A DNA stretch of 64,000 nucleotides. Origin: Xenorhabdus beddingii. Lineage in GTDB: Bacteria > Pseudomonadota > Gammaproteobacteria > Enterobacterales > Enterobacteriaceae. This document shows positions 49,609 through 59,177 of this stretch, in pieces (the first letter of the stretch is position 1; every line of letters begins with the position of its first letter). A program made the position numbers and the translations under genes. Below the pieces are notes generated by a model. The model was not told the DNA's origin. It ran no database searches and worked only from the letters and a program-made list of their open reading frames with translations. The stretch lies in NCBI RefSeq assembly GCF_002127545.1, contig NZ_MUBK01000004.1, positions 62,001-126,000 on the forward strand, given 5' to 3'.

Positions 49609-49637
49609 AGTGCTGGTGACCTAATCAGCACTTTTTT
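49609..49637 (+). terminator. Intrinsic terminator upstream of the VOC gene
   Basis: AGTGCTG and CAGCACT pair, followed by six T. A TTCCTAT/ATAGGAA hairpin precedes it at 49581-49599. It may end the LPMO transcript, or be the 3' end of a small separate RNA. Confidence 0.65.
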
Positions 49638-49702
49638 CTAAAAAAACCAAAAAAAATTCAGGTAATATCTGTTGTTAACTCAACCCTAGACATTAAAAAA
49701 AT

Positions 49703-50098
49703 ATGAAAAAATCGACGACACTCAGAATTGCCAGACCCACAGATAACCTGATCGAAATTGCAGATATGTATTATAAAGGCTTAAATTTGATCATGTTGGG
49801 TGAATTCAAAGATCACGATGGTTTTGATGGTATTATGCTAGGACATCCCGATCATTCTTGGCACCTCGAATTTACTCATCATCACAATACTCATGTTGGA
49901 AAAGCCCCAACAAAAGATAATCTATTGGTCTTTTATATTGAAGATGAATTTGAGTGGCAAGAGCAAATAAAATCAATGCAAAATGCCGGATTTATTCCCG
50001 TCCCTTCTTATAATCCTTATTGGGATAAGAGTGGAAAAACCTTTGAAGATATTGATGGTTACCGTGTTGTATTACAATATGGCCCATCAGCGATATAA
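49703..50098 (+). CDS. VOC-superfamily (glyoxalase-like) protein
   Basis: A 131-residue single VOC repeat pair. Metal-type residues are suggested in SWHLEFTHHHNTH, and the start RIARPTDNLIEIADMYYKGL with HDGFDGIMLGHP matches YycE-like VOC proteins. Substrate unknown; members include glyoxalases and antibiotic-resistance proteins. The ribosome site is weak. Confidence 0.85.
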   Translation: MKKSTTLRIARPTDNLIEIADMYYKGLNLIMLGEFKDHDGFDGIMLGHPDHSWHLEFTHHHNTHVGKAPTKDNLLVFYIEDEFEWQEQIKSMQNAGFIPVPSYNPYWDKSGKTFEDIDGYRVVLQYGPSAI

Positions 50099-50331
50099 TT
50101 TTTTTATAGTTAATTTCTCAGTCATGGGTATTGATATCCAATAGATGTAAAGTAAAAAATATATTTTGTTAGGCTATTAGTGATATTGGGTTAAACGGTT
50201 TTTTATTGTTTATCTCTAATAGCCTAAAATTCAATACGTTCATGCGACTCATCAGGTAACCGCTGAGTAAATCCGCATCGCTGCTCAGGTTTTCCTGAAA
50301 ACAGTTATCACTAAAGATCCTGTATATGTAC

Positions 50332-50766
50332 TTATGATAAAAATGTTTGTTGCTCTGATGCTCTTCTGATACGTAAGCCCGGTAGCTCATGCCCATCAGC
50401 ACGATCCCATTTCAAAAATTCTCCTGCTGCTCCTTGATAATCTCCTGCATTTAACTTTTTTAACAGGGTGGAATGGGTAAAATTACCGATTCCCAGATTG
50501 AAAATAAACGAACATAAAGCATCAAATTGACCTTGTGTCAGAGGTACTTTAACTAATCGATAAAGGGCACCATAAATGGGAACAAGATCTTGACGCAAAA
50601 AGGCTTCTGCCTGTTGTGCTGTAATCACTTGCCCAGGTTTTACCCCCTTTGTATGACCATATCCGATTGTCCACGGCTCTGCTCCAGTGGCAGGGTCAGG
50701 ATACGCTTTCAATCTCAATGCTTCATAACTTTTAATTTTGTCAATACCACTTTCACTGATTTCCAT
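50332..50766 (-). CDS. Phage endolysin (GH24 lysozyme)
   Basis: A 144-residue T4-like lysozyme of the RrrD/P21 class: Glu15 and Asp24 in SYEALRLKAYPDPATGAEPW, Thr33 in TIGYGHT, then NLGIGNFTHSTLLKKLN and a C-terminal EFLKWDRADGHELPGLRIRR. It cuts peptidoglycan. No signal-anchor is present, so a holin would be needed for export, and none is seen nearby. Normally about 145-165 residues. GGAGAAAATGG precedes the ATG. Confidence 0.92.
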   Translation of the reverse strand: MEISESGIDKIKSYEALRLKAYPDPATGAEPWTIGYGHTKGVKPGQVITAQQAEAFLRQDLVPIYGALYRLVKVPLTQGQFDALCSFIFNLGIGNFTHSTLLKKLNAGDYQGAAGEFLKWDRADGHELPGLRIRRASEQQTFLS

Positions 50767-51076
50767 CCATTTTCTCCACTGACAGTATTGAATCCAGACT
50801 CAATCCTGTTCGAAAAACAAGCTAAACATAAAGTATAGACGAATAAAAAATCAGTAAAGCGGTTATAGTAGCCAAGCTACAGAATCTCCATAAAGACCAT
50901 GGCACAAAAAAACCATTCAATTTCAAAAAGATAATTAATTTTGCAAATTTTTTTTAAATTTTAAAAAAATTATTTAATAAAAATCTTGACTCTTTTTGTT
51001 TTGAGCATAAAATCCTCCTCAGAATTTAGATTTTCGTGAAGTAAATCACAATTTATAACCCTCAAAGGAAATCATC

Positions 51077-51151
51077 ATGAAATCTGTAAAATCTTTCCTC
51101 TCAAATGTACATGGCGTTGTTATTCGGTTATCCGCAACTCGCTTTATGTAA
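51077..51151 (+). CDS. Short open frame of 24 codons with strong expression signals
   Basis: Encodes MKSVKSFLSNVHGVVIRLSA followed by TRFM. It is preceded by a strong AAAGGAAAT ribosome site and, 64 bp earlier, a near-consensus promoter (TTGACT, 16 bases, TAAAAT). The peptide is basic and mildly amphipathic. It may be a leader peptide, a small toxin-like or membrane-active peptide, or the surviving start of a deleted gene. No known family recognised. Confidence 0.45.
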   Translation: MKSVKSFLSNVHGVVIRLSATRFM

Positions 51152-51182
51152 GCATTGTACAGCCCAGAGATAAGCCAGTTCA

Positions 51183-51249
51183 CTATCCCCTTCGTCTTTC
51201 AAGTTGCCGCTTTGTTAGCTGCGCTACATCTTGGGTTCCATTGGGTATA
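51183..51249 (+). repeat. Dispersed hairpin repeat copy
   Basis: TTCGTCTTTCAAGTTGCCGC, then TTTGTTAGCTGCGCTACATC and a CCATTGGGTAT end. Same family as 47356 and 52944; the palindrome is imperfect. Confidence 0.65.
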
Positions 51250-51421
51250 AAACTGGCTTTTTTATCATCGATACAAATCTAATGTCATGTTTTCTATCCC
51301 ATACCATTATTCATTTTCTTTTAGTTGAACGATTATTTCGAAAATCTGTCTTACAGATAGCATAATCATCATTTCTATCGCCATCAGCTTTCAGAACACA
51401 TCTGAATACCGAGAAAACTGT

Positions 51422-51772
51422 ATGAATTCAATGGATTTTCGTAGTTTTAAGTTAAAATCAGAATTAGGAATACTTGAGATTATTTTACATCTTATCGTCT
51501 GGCTTCTGATTATATTATTTACATTTGGGCTAGGTGCCTTTGTATTTCCCTACTATATGACCCGTTTTATCATTAACAGAACACAGGTTATCGACCGGAA
51601 TAGCGGGAGAACTATCGGTAGGTTAACTTGTGATATAAATTTAGTTCAAATAATGGGTTACGTCATCATCTGGGCGATTCTCTCTTTTATTACACTGGGT
51701 CTTTTATACTTTGTGTATCTTTACAAAATCACAATGTCCTGCATTAACCATACACGAATAGTTTCTGAATAG
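51422..51772 (+). CDS. Small DUF6693-like membrane protein
   Basis: A 116-residue protein with two hydrophobic helices (about 18-46 and 78-104). Conserved-looking blocks are FKLKSELGILEIILHLIVW, FPYYMTRFIINRT and LYKITMSCINHTRIV. It resembles small DUF6693-type membrane proteins of enterics. Function unknown. Confidence 0.7.
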   Translation: MNSMDFRSFKLKSELGILEIILHLIVWLLIILFTFGLGAFVFPYYMTRFIINRTQVIDRNSGRTIGRLTCDINLVQIMGYVIIWAILSFITLGLLYFVYLYKITMSCINHTRIVSE

Positions 51773-51929
51773 ACCATATTCATAAAGAATTGTTAATGCA
51801 TAAACTGCATATAACAAAAAGCCCGAACCTTATGAAACTAAGAGTTCGGGCAAAAATGTTGACTAATAGACAAATTAACTCAAAAAAGAAACGCTATATA
51901 AAGAAAAACAACAAATAAGTGAACGAAGT

Positions 51930-52493
51930 TTAGAAACGGTAACCTACACCCAGCACCCAAGTCCCAAGTTTGACGTCTTTGAAACGCGTGTATGAATATG
52001 AGGCATCAACAGCCCAACTTGGCGTTGGGTTAAATTGTAAACCTGCGCCGTAAGATAGTGAGGTTTCTTTTTTATTTTCTTTATATTCGTCCCCGGAAAA
52101 GCTCACTTCAGAACGAGTCCCACCAATCAGCCCATATGCACTAATATAATCGTTAAAACGGTAGGATGGACCAGCCATCAGAGATGTATTTTGCCATCTA
52201 AACTTTGAAATTGAACCAAAATAGTTATATTCATGGGTATATTGAGTATAAGTTAATGAACTAATAATCCCCATTTTTTCATTAAATTCATAACGATATT
52301 TCAGATTCAATCCATACTGTTTTGTATCTAATTCCATATTATTATGTTCGATTTTTAGACCATTATCTGATGATGCCTTACTCTGGGCATATCCCAGAGA
52401 AATAGTATTTTTACCACTATTGCTGGCGCTGGCATTAAAAGTAAGTATAGATAATCCCACAGCCACAGAAGCTGTTAATAATATTTTTTTCAT
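51930..52493 (-). CDS. Ail/Lom-family outer-membrane beta-barrel, first copy
   Basis: A 187-residue outer-membrane protein: signal peptide (MKKILLTASVAVGLSILTFN, cut after ASA), eight amphipathic strands and a C-terminal Phe (VLGVGYRF). Motifs SLMAGPSYRFNDYISAYGLIG and GAGLQFNPTPSWAVDASY mark the Ail/OmpX/Lom family, which gives serum resistance and host-cell adhesion. The frame extends to 52637 but the signal peptide fixes the start at 52493. Lom proteins are often carried by lambdoid phages. Confidence 0.93.
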   Translation of the reverse strand: MKKILLTASVAVGLSILTFNASASNSGKNTISLGYAQSKASSDNGLKIEHNNMELDTKQYGLNLKYRYEFNEKMGIISSLTYTQYTHEYNYFGSISKFRWQNTSLMAGPSYRFNDYISAYGLIGGTRSEVSFSGDEYKENKKETSLSYGAGLQFNPTPSWAVDASYSYTRFKDVKLGTWVLGVGYRF

Positions 52494-53007
52494 AAGTAGA
52501 AATTCTCTGTCATTTAATTTTGGTGTATTCTTTCCATCAGGAAGCGCTTTCGGAATATACAATTCTAATATTGAGAATTCAACTATAAATAAAAAAGCAT
52601 CAATGATAGGCCCAAAATCACATGACGATAAATTCACTTTAAATTCAGTGTATTAAGTAAAATCCACTTAAAGGGGCCAATGGGTTAAATCCTATCAATC
52701 AAGACATTTACTCGATAAATAGATATATTTATCAAATAATTAGATACCAGAAGTTGATTCCCTTATTTTAGGATATATCCTAAAAATAAAATTAACAATA
52801 AAACATCGACAGCCGGGTGGAATTTTATATTTCATAATCCATCATTATAAATTCCAAATAAATCATCACTCAAACAAATAAGTAAACTGAGTATTTATTT
52901 GGCTTACTCTATACATTGAAAATCCGTAACCTGAAAGCAAAAGTATATCCGTCGTCTTTCAAGATGCAGCTTTGTTAGCTGCATCTTGAAATCCATTGGT
53001 GATATAT
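52494..53007. other. Gap between the first Ail gene and the GST gene
   Basis: About 510 bp, AT-rich. Apart from the hairpin repeat at 52944-53006, nothing recognised. Confidence 0.5.
52944..53006 (+). repeat. Dispersed hairpin repeat, best-preserved copy
   Basis: GTATATCCGTCGTCTTTCAA begins the element. Arms 52957-52971 and 52977-52991 pair perfectly for 15 bp around the loop TTGTT, followed by TCCATTGGTGATAT. It lies just after the GST stop, so it could also terminate that transcript. Confidence 0.75.
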
Positions 53008-53649
53008 TTAATTAACATGCAATTCTTCATAAGAGATCATCACATGCTCTCTAAATGCGGGTCTTTCTTTTAATCTATCATAATAATTGAGAAGTTCAGG
53101 ATGATATGGACGACTCATTTTTATATCAAAATACCGATAAAGTATATGACCAAACTGTATGTCTGCGAGAGTAAAATAGTCACCAGCAATGAAATTATGT
53201 TGTTGTAACTGTGTTTCAGCAATATTTAACATATTACCTAATTTATCAATGGCTTTGGCTATTTCGTCCTGATTTTGATGTTGGGGTGCAGTACGGACAA
53301 TCCGCCAGAATATGGGCGCAGTAAAATTAAGGGCAATATTTATTTTCGACCACTCAGCCCATTTATCTATATGTGTACGAACATCAAGATCCTCTGGCCA
53401 AAAAGAAGCGCCGGCATATCTATTGGCAAGATAACGTAGAATAGCCCCTGTCTCCCAAATTGGTGTTCCATCACCATCTTTAATTACCGGCACTGTTCCA
53501 TTCGGATTCAGGGATAAAAATTCAGGTGTGTCGTTGCCGCCGTATTTATGCCCAATATCATAGCGGGTAAAAGCAAGCCCCAATTCTCCAAGGCACCACA
53601 TCAATGCCTGTACATTCGATGATGTTTTCCGCCCCCAAACCGTTATCAC
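53008..53649 (-). CDS. Glutathione S-transferase
   Basis: A 213-residue GST. The thioredoxin-like N-terminal domain has GRKTSSNVQALMWCLGELGL, the cis-Pro region GTVPVIKDGDG and the glutathione-contacting WETGAILRYLA; the C-terminal helical domain has FTLADIQFG. GTG start at 53649 with AAGGGG. Substrate unknown. Confidence 0.93.
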   Translation of the reverse strand: MITVWGRKTSSNVQALMWCLGELGLAFTRYDIGHKYGGNDTPEFLSLNPNGTVPVIKDGDGTPIWETGAILRYLANRYAGASFWPEDLDVRTHIDKWAEWSKINIALNFTAPIFWRIVRTAPQHQNQDEIAKAIDKLGNMLNIAETQLQQHNFIAGDYFTLADIQFGHILYRYFDIKMSRPYHPELLNYYDRLKERPAFREHVMISYEELHVN

Positions 53650-53746
53650 AGCGTTATCCCCTTTATGATATATTTTCTATCGTCCAAGTTGCGACTTTAT
53701 TGTCCGTGCCACAACTCAAAATTTATTTGATCCGCTTTATAACACA

Positions 53747-54514
53747 TTAATTAGAAAAATATTTCTCGACCAACGCATATAAAATAGCAATAGTCTCTAT
53801 ATCGGCCACGCCATCATAATGTGCCGGCCGAAAATGCATTTGAAATGCCCTGATTAAAGACTGAAAGTTCTCGTTTTCTTCTACACCTGAAACACCATAA
53901 CCATAGCGCTTAAACTTTGCTAAAATTTCGGCGGTATCCGGTAAACAATCAACAAACTGTTCGCTATATTTTTGTTTAGTTTCTTCGTCATACCATGCCC
54001 CAACTCCTGCATCATATAATTTTTTCCATGGGAATGACGGGCCTGGATCTGTTTTTCTCTGCCAGGCAATATCTGAGTGTCCCACGACATAAGTCGGATG
54101 AATATCGGGATAACGCTGTAAAATATTAATCGCTAATTCTTTAACTGCCTCAATTTGAGCGGGATGATAAGCAGGAAAAGTCAGAACACCACCAACATCA
54201 CTTGCCTCATTCACAATCTCAATACCCATGGAAGTATCATTGATCTCTTCCCTTCCAGCCCAATAACTCATGCCAGCATGCCAGGCTCTTTCAAGTTCAT
54301 CCACCAGATTGAAAATATGAATGTCGCTAAATCCAGCCGCCTGATAGGTCGGATCATCCGGATTTGGAACTAAGTAGTGAGCACTGACGAGATCTCCTGT
54401 CAATGCCTGGATGGATTTTTCAAAATTAAAAACAGTGTAATGCATAACTAAAAAACGGCAACGGCGGTTAAAACTTTTGGTTGAACGATATGAATGATAA
54501 TCAATTTTATACAT
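53747..54514 (-). CDS. AmiD-like N-acetylmuramoyl-L-alanine amidase without a signal peptide
   Basis: A 255-residue zinc amidase like E. coli AmiD: FLVMHYTVFNF (His ligand), WHAGMSYWAG, MGIEIVN (Glu), GHSDIAWQRKTDPGPSFPW (His and Asp ligands), then a C-terminal peptidoglycan-binding domain ending FQMHFRPAHYDGVADIETIA. AmiD is an outer-membrane lipoprotein; here the lipobox part is missing and the protein starts MYKIDYHSYRS. ATGGAGTAG supports this start; the frame extends to 54652 but that part looks non-coding. It may be an exported effector or a phage-type lysis enzyme. Confidence 0.9.
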   Translation of the reverse strand: MYKIDYHSYRSTKSFNRRCRFLVMHYTVFNFEKSIQALTGDLVSAHYLVPNPDDPTYQAAGFSDIHIFNLVDELERAWHAGMSYWAGREEINDTSMGIEIVNEASDVGGVLTFPAYHPAQIEAVKELAINILQRYPDIHPTYVVGHSDIAWQRKTDPGPSFPWKKLYDAGVGAWYDEETKQKYSEQFVDCLPDTAEILAKFKRYGYGVSGVEENENFQSLIRAFQMHFRPAHYDGVADIETIAILYALVEKYFSN

Positions 54515-54797
54515 TATTGTTCTACTCCATTGGTTCTGCGAGGTAACACAGTAAATATCAAATCGCTGAAAAAAGCATTCGATATGGTTGCATGATAAAT
54601 CAACAGGCGGGTTTGTGCACGCGGTAAACTCGCTTAACCATGGGGTATACATCTGTTCAGGTTCAGAGGGATTTTATAGGAAACGTGCCGGAAAATAATT
54701 TTATAAAATTATTATTTCTGATTTTATATCATCTTGAGATGATATAAATTGATTGAATGATAATAACAACTTCATCTAATTATTTTCTGTGGGATAT

Positions 54798-55334
54798 TCA
54801 AAAATGGTAACCAACCCCAATATTAAGACCATTAATATAATAGTTTTCATTTTCAGGTTGAAGCCGTGTCTCTGTATATAATATATAAAAAGCCAGATTT
54901 TCCAACGGATTAATTAAAGCACCCGTTCCCCATGTAAAGACTGTATTTTTGTCAGAATAGGAATACCTATCAGAGTCACTTCCTCTTTCAGCCCCGTTGC
55001 CCCAATTCAAATCTGTCATGCCCATGACGCCATACAGGCTGAAATAATGGTTAACCCGATAAGTTGGGCCTGCCAATAGTGAATGACTATAATTCCAGTT
55101 CTTATCACCTTTTAACCAGGCAAATGATCCTGCCACTCCCCAATCAGGACTGATTTGGTAATGGTGATTAAAATTCATACCATTGGACTTTACTTTTCGG
55201 GCTTCCCCCACCCCTCCGATTTTATCAAAATGACCAGAAGCATACCCCATTGATGCCGTTTGTCCTCCAACAGCGTTGACTTGTGTGACGAGCAGAATAA
55301 AAGGGACAAACAGAGCAATAAGGATTTTGTTCAT
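54798..55334 (-). CDS. Ail/Lom-family outer-membrane beta-barrel, second copy
   Basis: A 178-residue protein with signal peptide (MNKILIALFVPFILLVTQVNA), eight strands, and a C-terminal Phe (NIGVGYHF). SLLAGPTYRVNHYFSLYGVMG is the family block. It is clearly diverged from the first copy 2.3 kb away, so the pair is not a recent duplication. Likely role is adhesion or complement resistance. Confidence 0.92.
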   Translation of the reverse strand: MNKILIALFVPFILLVTQVNAVGGQTASMGYASGHFDKIGGVGEARKVKSNGMNFNHHYQISPDWGVAGSFAWLKGDKNWNYSHSLLAGPTYRVNHYFSLYGVMGMTDLNWGNGAERGSDSDRYSYSDKNTVFTWGTGALINPLENLAFYILYTETRLQPENENYYINGLNIGVGYHF

Positions 55335-55474
55335 TCATGACTATTTCCATGGCAAGGATAGGTCATTTAAATATAGCTCACATATTCTCATCTGATGAAA
55401 ATCATCTGAAAATAAACGATAAAATCGGGGGAGACTGATGCTAAGACAAAGATATCGGGTTACGAAGCGGGAGA

Positions 55475-55741
55475 TTACGGTTCAATTTCAATATCGGTCA
55501 GTGGATAACAGCTACAGGGCAAAATTTCCCCTTCATTAACAAATGCCAAGGGTTTACAAGGGTATCCAACTTTCCCTTTAACCAAACGAACACGACAAGA
55601 GCCGCAATACCCCTGACGGCACTGGTATTCAAGCTGTACTTTGCCGTGTTCCAGTGCTTCCAGCAAGTTATTGTGGCAGCCTGAAGAATAGTGGATGTAT
55701 AAACCCTGCCTTGACGGCAGGGTAACTTTATAATCAGCCAT
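55475..55741 (-). CDS. yfaE: 2Fe-2S ferredoxin YfaE for RNR cofactor maintenance
   Basis: An 88-residue plant-type ferredoxin with CRQGYCGSCR and a later CSC. In E. coli it reduces the diferric centre of NrdB to keep the tyrosyl radical. The ATG (55741) is next to the nrdB stop (TGA at 55745-55743), so it is co-translated. The upstream part of the larger open frame lies inside nrdB and is not used. Confidence 0.95.
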   Translation of the reverse strand: MADYKVTLPSRQGLYIHYSSGCHNNLLEALEHGKVQLEYQCRQGYCGSCRVRLVKGKVGYPCKPLAFVNEGEILPCSCYPLTDIEIEP

Positions 55742-55742
55742 A

Positions 55743-56873
55743 TCAGAGTTCGAAACCGCTGAGATCTTCAGTATTGACTTCCGAATCAATCTGACCAACC
55801 AAATAAGAGCTGACTTCAACTTCCTGTGGAGCCACTTGAACGTTATCGGAAACCAGCCACGCATTAATCCACGGGATTGGATTGGAGCGAGTTTCAAACG
55901 GCAATTTCAAGCCAACGGCCTGCATACGAATATTGGTAATATATTCAACATACTGGCACAGAATATCTTTGTTCAGACCAATCATGGAGCCGTCTTTAAA
56001 CAGATAATCAGCCCACTCTTTTTCTTGTTCTGCTGCCTGTACGAACAGGTCATAACACGCCTGTTCACACTCTTTGGCGATTTCTGCCATTTCAGGATCA
56101 TCCTGACCAGAACGCAACAGGTTCAACATGTGCTGAGTCCCCGTTAGATGCAGAGCCTCATCACGGGCAATCAGTTTGATTATTTTGGCGTTACCTTCCA
56201 TCAACTCCCGTTCTGCAAAGGCAAAGGAACAGGCAAAGCTGACGTAGAAACGAATGGCTTCCAATGCATTAACGCTCATCAGGCACAGGTAAAGCTGCTT
56301 TTTCAAAGCGCGCAGCTCAACAGTGACTGTCTTGCCAGCAACATCGTGTACTCCTTCCCCCAACAGATGGTAATAGTTGGTCATTTTGATCAGATCATCG
56401 TAGTACGCAGAAATATCTTTCGCACGTTTCAAAATCTGTTCGTTTTCCACAATGTCATCAAACACGATGGAAGGATCGTTAACAATATTACGGATAATAT
56501 GCGTGTAAGAACGCGAGTGAATCGTCTCAGAAAACGACCAAGTTTCAACCCAGGTTTCCAATTCCGGAATCGAAATCAGCGGCAGGAAAGCCACATTCGG
56601 GCTACGGCCCTGAATGGAATCCAGCAGCGTCTGGTATTTCAGGTTGCTGATGAAAATATGTTTTTCATGATCCGGCAACGCATTATAGTCAATGCGATCA
56701 CGGGCAACGTCCACTTCTTCTGGACGCCAGAAGAAGGAGAGTTGTTTTTCAATCAGCTTCTCAAAAATAGGGTATTTCTGCTGATCAAAACGCGCCACGT
56801 TAACAGACTGACCGAAAAACATCGGCTCCTGCAATTGGTCATTTTTTACTTGCGAAAAAGTGGTATAGAACAT
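55743..56873 (-). CDS. nrdB: Class Ia ribonucleotide reductase beta subunit NrdB
   Basis: A 376-residue diiron protein that generates the tyrosyl radical. The radical Tyr123 is in HSRSYTHII; iron ligands are in DHEKH, the following helices, and [13 protein letters not shown]. It has normal length and the conserved C-terminal tail ([14 protein letters not shown] end [11 protein letters not shown]) that docks to NrdA. It starts 12 bp after nrdA. Confidence 0.98.
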   Translation of the reverse strand: MFYTTFSQVKNDQLQEPMFFGQSVNVARFDQQKYPIFEKLIEKQLSFFWRPEEVDVARDRIDYNALPDHEKHIFISNLKYQTLLDSIQGRSPNVAFLPLISIPELETWVETWSFSETIHSRSYTHIIRNIVNDPSIVFDDIVENEQILKRAKDISAYYDDLIKMTNYYHLLGEGVHDVAGKTVTVELRALKKQLYLCLMSVNALEAIRFYVSFACSFAFAERELMEGNAKIIKLIARDEALHLTGTQHMLNLLRSGQDDPEMAEIAKECEQACYDLFVQAAEQEKEWADYLFKDGSMIGLNKDILCQYVEYITNIRMQAVGLKLPFETRSNPIPWINAWLVSDNVQVAPQEVEVSSYLVGQIDSEVNTEDLSGFEL

Positions 56874-56885
56874 AGCTTCCTCAAA

Positions 56886-59177
56886 TTAAATCTTACACGC
56901 GCCGCCTTCACAATCGGAATCAGCAGACTCAACGACCTCTTCCAAATCACCCTGCACATCTTCGGCACCGTCACGGGTGTTGTGGTAATACAATGTTTTC
57001 ACACCATATTTGTAAGCAAGCAATAAATCTTTCAGCAATTGGTTCATCGGAACTTTGCCATTAGGGAAACGTGCTGGATCATAATTGGTATTAGCAGAAA
57101 TCGATTGATCGATGAATTTCTGCATGATCCCTACCAACTGTAGGTAGCCGTCGTTGCTCGGCATTTGCCACAACAATTCATAAACACCTTTCAGCAGATC
57201 ATAATCCGGGACAACTTGACGCAGGATGCCGTCTTTTGATGCCTTAACACTGACGTAACCGCGCGGTGGCTCAATGCCATTAGTCGCATTAGAGATTTGC
57301 GAAGATGTTTCTGATGGCATCAATGCAGACAATGTTGAGTTACGCAGGCCATGCTGTTGAATATCACGGCGCAGAGCTTCCCAATCCATGTGCAGGGGTT
57401 CGCTGGTCAGTGTATCCAAGGTCTTTTTATACGTATCAATCGGCAGGATACCTTGCGAATAAGTGGTTTCACTAAACCACGGGCAAGCCCCCTTTTCTTT
57501 CGCCAGCGTATTTGACGCTTTCAGCAGGTAATACTGAATGGCCTCAAACGTTTTGTGAGTCAAATTATTCGCGCTGCCATCAGAATAACGCACGCCATTC
57601 CTTGCCAGATAATAAGCGAAGTTAATCACACCGATACCCAGGGTACGACGCCCCATTGAGCCTTGTTTAGCCGCGATAATGGGGTAATCCTGATAATCCA
57701 GCAACGAATCCAAAGCACGCACGGCCAATTCCGCCAGCTCTTCCAGTTCCGCCAGATTTTCGATGGCTCCCAAGTTGAAAGCAGACAGCGTACACAGTGC
57801 AATTTCGCCATCTTGATCATTAATATCGTTCAATGGCTTAGTTGGCAGTGCAATTTCCAAACACAGATTCGATTGGCGAACAGGCGCAATAGCCGGATCA
57901 AATGGGCTGTGGGTATTGCAGTGGTCAACGTTCTGGATGTAAATACGCCCCGTTGACGCCCGCTCCTGCATCATCAGTGAGAACAGCTCAACGGCTTTAA
58001 TGCGTTCTTTGCGGATAGTGCTGTCATTTTCATATTGAGTATACAGGCGTTCAAATTCATTCTGATCGGCAAAAAAGGCATCATACAATCCCGGCACATC
58101 AGATGGGCTGAACAGAGAAATGTCTCCCCCTTTGATCAAACGCTCATACATCAGTTTATTAACTTGTACACCGTAGTCCATGTGGCGAACGCGGTTGCCT
58201 TCAACACCACGGTTGTTTTTCAGTACCAGCAGGCTTTCTACTTCCAGGTGCCACAGCGGATAGAACAGTGTCGCAGCCCCACCACGAACCCCACCCTGAG
58301 AGCAGGATTTCACCGCAGTCTGGAAATGTTTGTAGAATGGGATACAGCCCGTGTGGAACGCTTCACCGCCACGGATCGGGCTGCCCAACGCACGGATGCG
58401 ACCCGCATTTACACCAATGCCGGCACGCTGGGAAACATATTTTACAATCGCACTGGATGTCGCATTGATGGAATCCAGACTGTCACCGCACTCAATCAGT
58501 ACACAAGAACTGAACTGACGGGTTGGTGTACGAACCCCCGCCATGATTGGCGTTGGCAGTGAAATTTTAAAGGTGGAAACCGCATCATAGAAACGACGGA
58601 TATAATCCAGCCGCGTTTCTTTTGGATAAGAGGAAAACAGGCACGCAGCAACCAGCATGTAGAGGAACTGGGCACTTTCGTAAATTTTACCGGTAACCCG
58701 GTTTTGTACCAAATATTTCCCTTCCAGTTGTTTGACCGCCGCATAGGAAAAATCCATATCACGCAAGTGGTTAATAAAACTGTCCATCTGCTCGAATTCT
58801 TCTTTGGAATAGTCCTCCAGCAAATGTTTGTCGTATTTGCCCAAATTCACCATATTTGTAACATGGTCATACAGCGCAGGAGGTTCAAACTGTCCATAAG
58901 CCTTTTTACGCAGATTAAAGATCGCCAGACGTGCCGCCAGATACTGATAATCAGGTGCATCGCCAGAGATCAAATCAGCCGCAGCTTTAATCATGGTTTC
59001 ATGGATATCGGATGTTTTGATACCATCGTAAAATTGAATCTGGGAACGCAGTTCTACTTGTGACACTGAGACATTTTTCAGACCTTCGGCAGCCCAGGCA
59101 ACAACCCGGTGAATTTTATCAAGATCAATTTTTTCTTTATGTCCATCACGTTTGGTAACTAGCAGACTCTGGTTCAT
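56886..59177 (-). CDS. nrdA: Class Ia ribonucleotide reductase alpha subunit NrdA
   Basis: A 763-residue catalytic subunit. It has the N-terminal ATP-cone (LLVTKRDGHKEKIDLDKIHR), active-site cysteines in SSCVLIEC, NLCLEIALP and ALCTLSAFN, and the C-terminal redox pair in CEGGACKI. It reduces NDPs to dNDPs. The frame opens at GTG 59189, but the homologous ATG is at 59177, with AGAAGGTG upstream. Confidence 0.98.
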   Translation of the reverse strand: MNQSLLVTKRDGHKEKIDLDKIHRVVAWAAEGLKNVSVSQVELRSQIQFYDGIKTSDIHETMIKAAADLISGDAPDYQYLAARLAIFNLRKKAYGQFEPPALYDHVTNMVNLGKYDKHLLEDYSKEEFEQMDSFINHLRDMDFSYAAVKQLEGKYLVQNRVTGKIYESAQFLYMLVAACLFSSYPKETRLDYIRRFYDAVSTFKISLPTPIMAGVRTPTRQFSSCVLIECGDSLDSINATSSAIVKYVSQRAGIGVNAGRIRALGSPIRGGEAFHTGCIPFYKHFQTAVKSCSQGGVRGGAATLFYPLWHLEVESLLVLKNNRGVEGNRVRHMDYGVQVNKLMYERLIKGGDISLFSPSDVPGLYDAFFADQNEFERLYTQYENDSTIRKERIKAVELFSLMMQERASTGRIYIQNVDHCNTHSPFDPAIAPVRQSNLCLEIALPTKPLNDINDQDGEIALCTLSAFNLGAIENLAELEELAELAVRALDSLLDYQDYPIIAAKQGSMGRRTLGIGVINFAYYLARNGVRYSDGSANNLTHKTFEAIQYYLLKASNTLAKEKGACPWFSETTYSQGILPIDTYKKTLDTLTSEPLHMDWEALRRDIQQHGLRNSTLSALMPSETSSQISNATNGIEPPRGYVSVKASKDGILRQVVPDYDLLKGVYELLWQMPSNDGYLQLVGIMQKFIDQSISANTNYDPARFPNGKVPMNQLLKDLLLAYKYGVKTLYYHNTRDGAEDVQGDLEEVVESADSDCEGGACKI

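Larger units (their letters stand above)
50767..51421. other. Gap with a promoter, a short reading frame and a dispersed repeat
   Basis: About 655 bp. It holds TTGACT-16-TAAAAT (50986-51013), the 24-codon frame at 51077 and the repeat at 51183. The rest is AT-rich with nothing recognised. Confidence 0.5.

Noticed and set aside
50169..50402. 77-codon minus-strand frame overlapping the endolysin end
   Set aside because: No homology or ribosome site; it overlaps the lysozyme frame and looks like a by-product.
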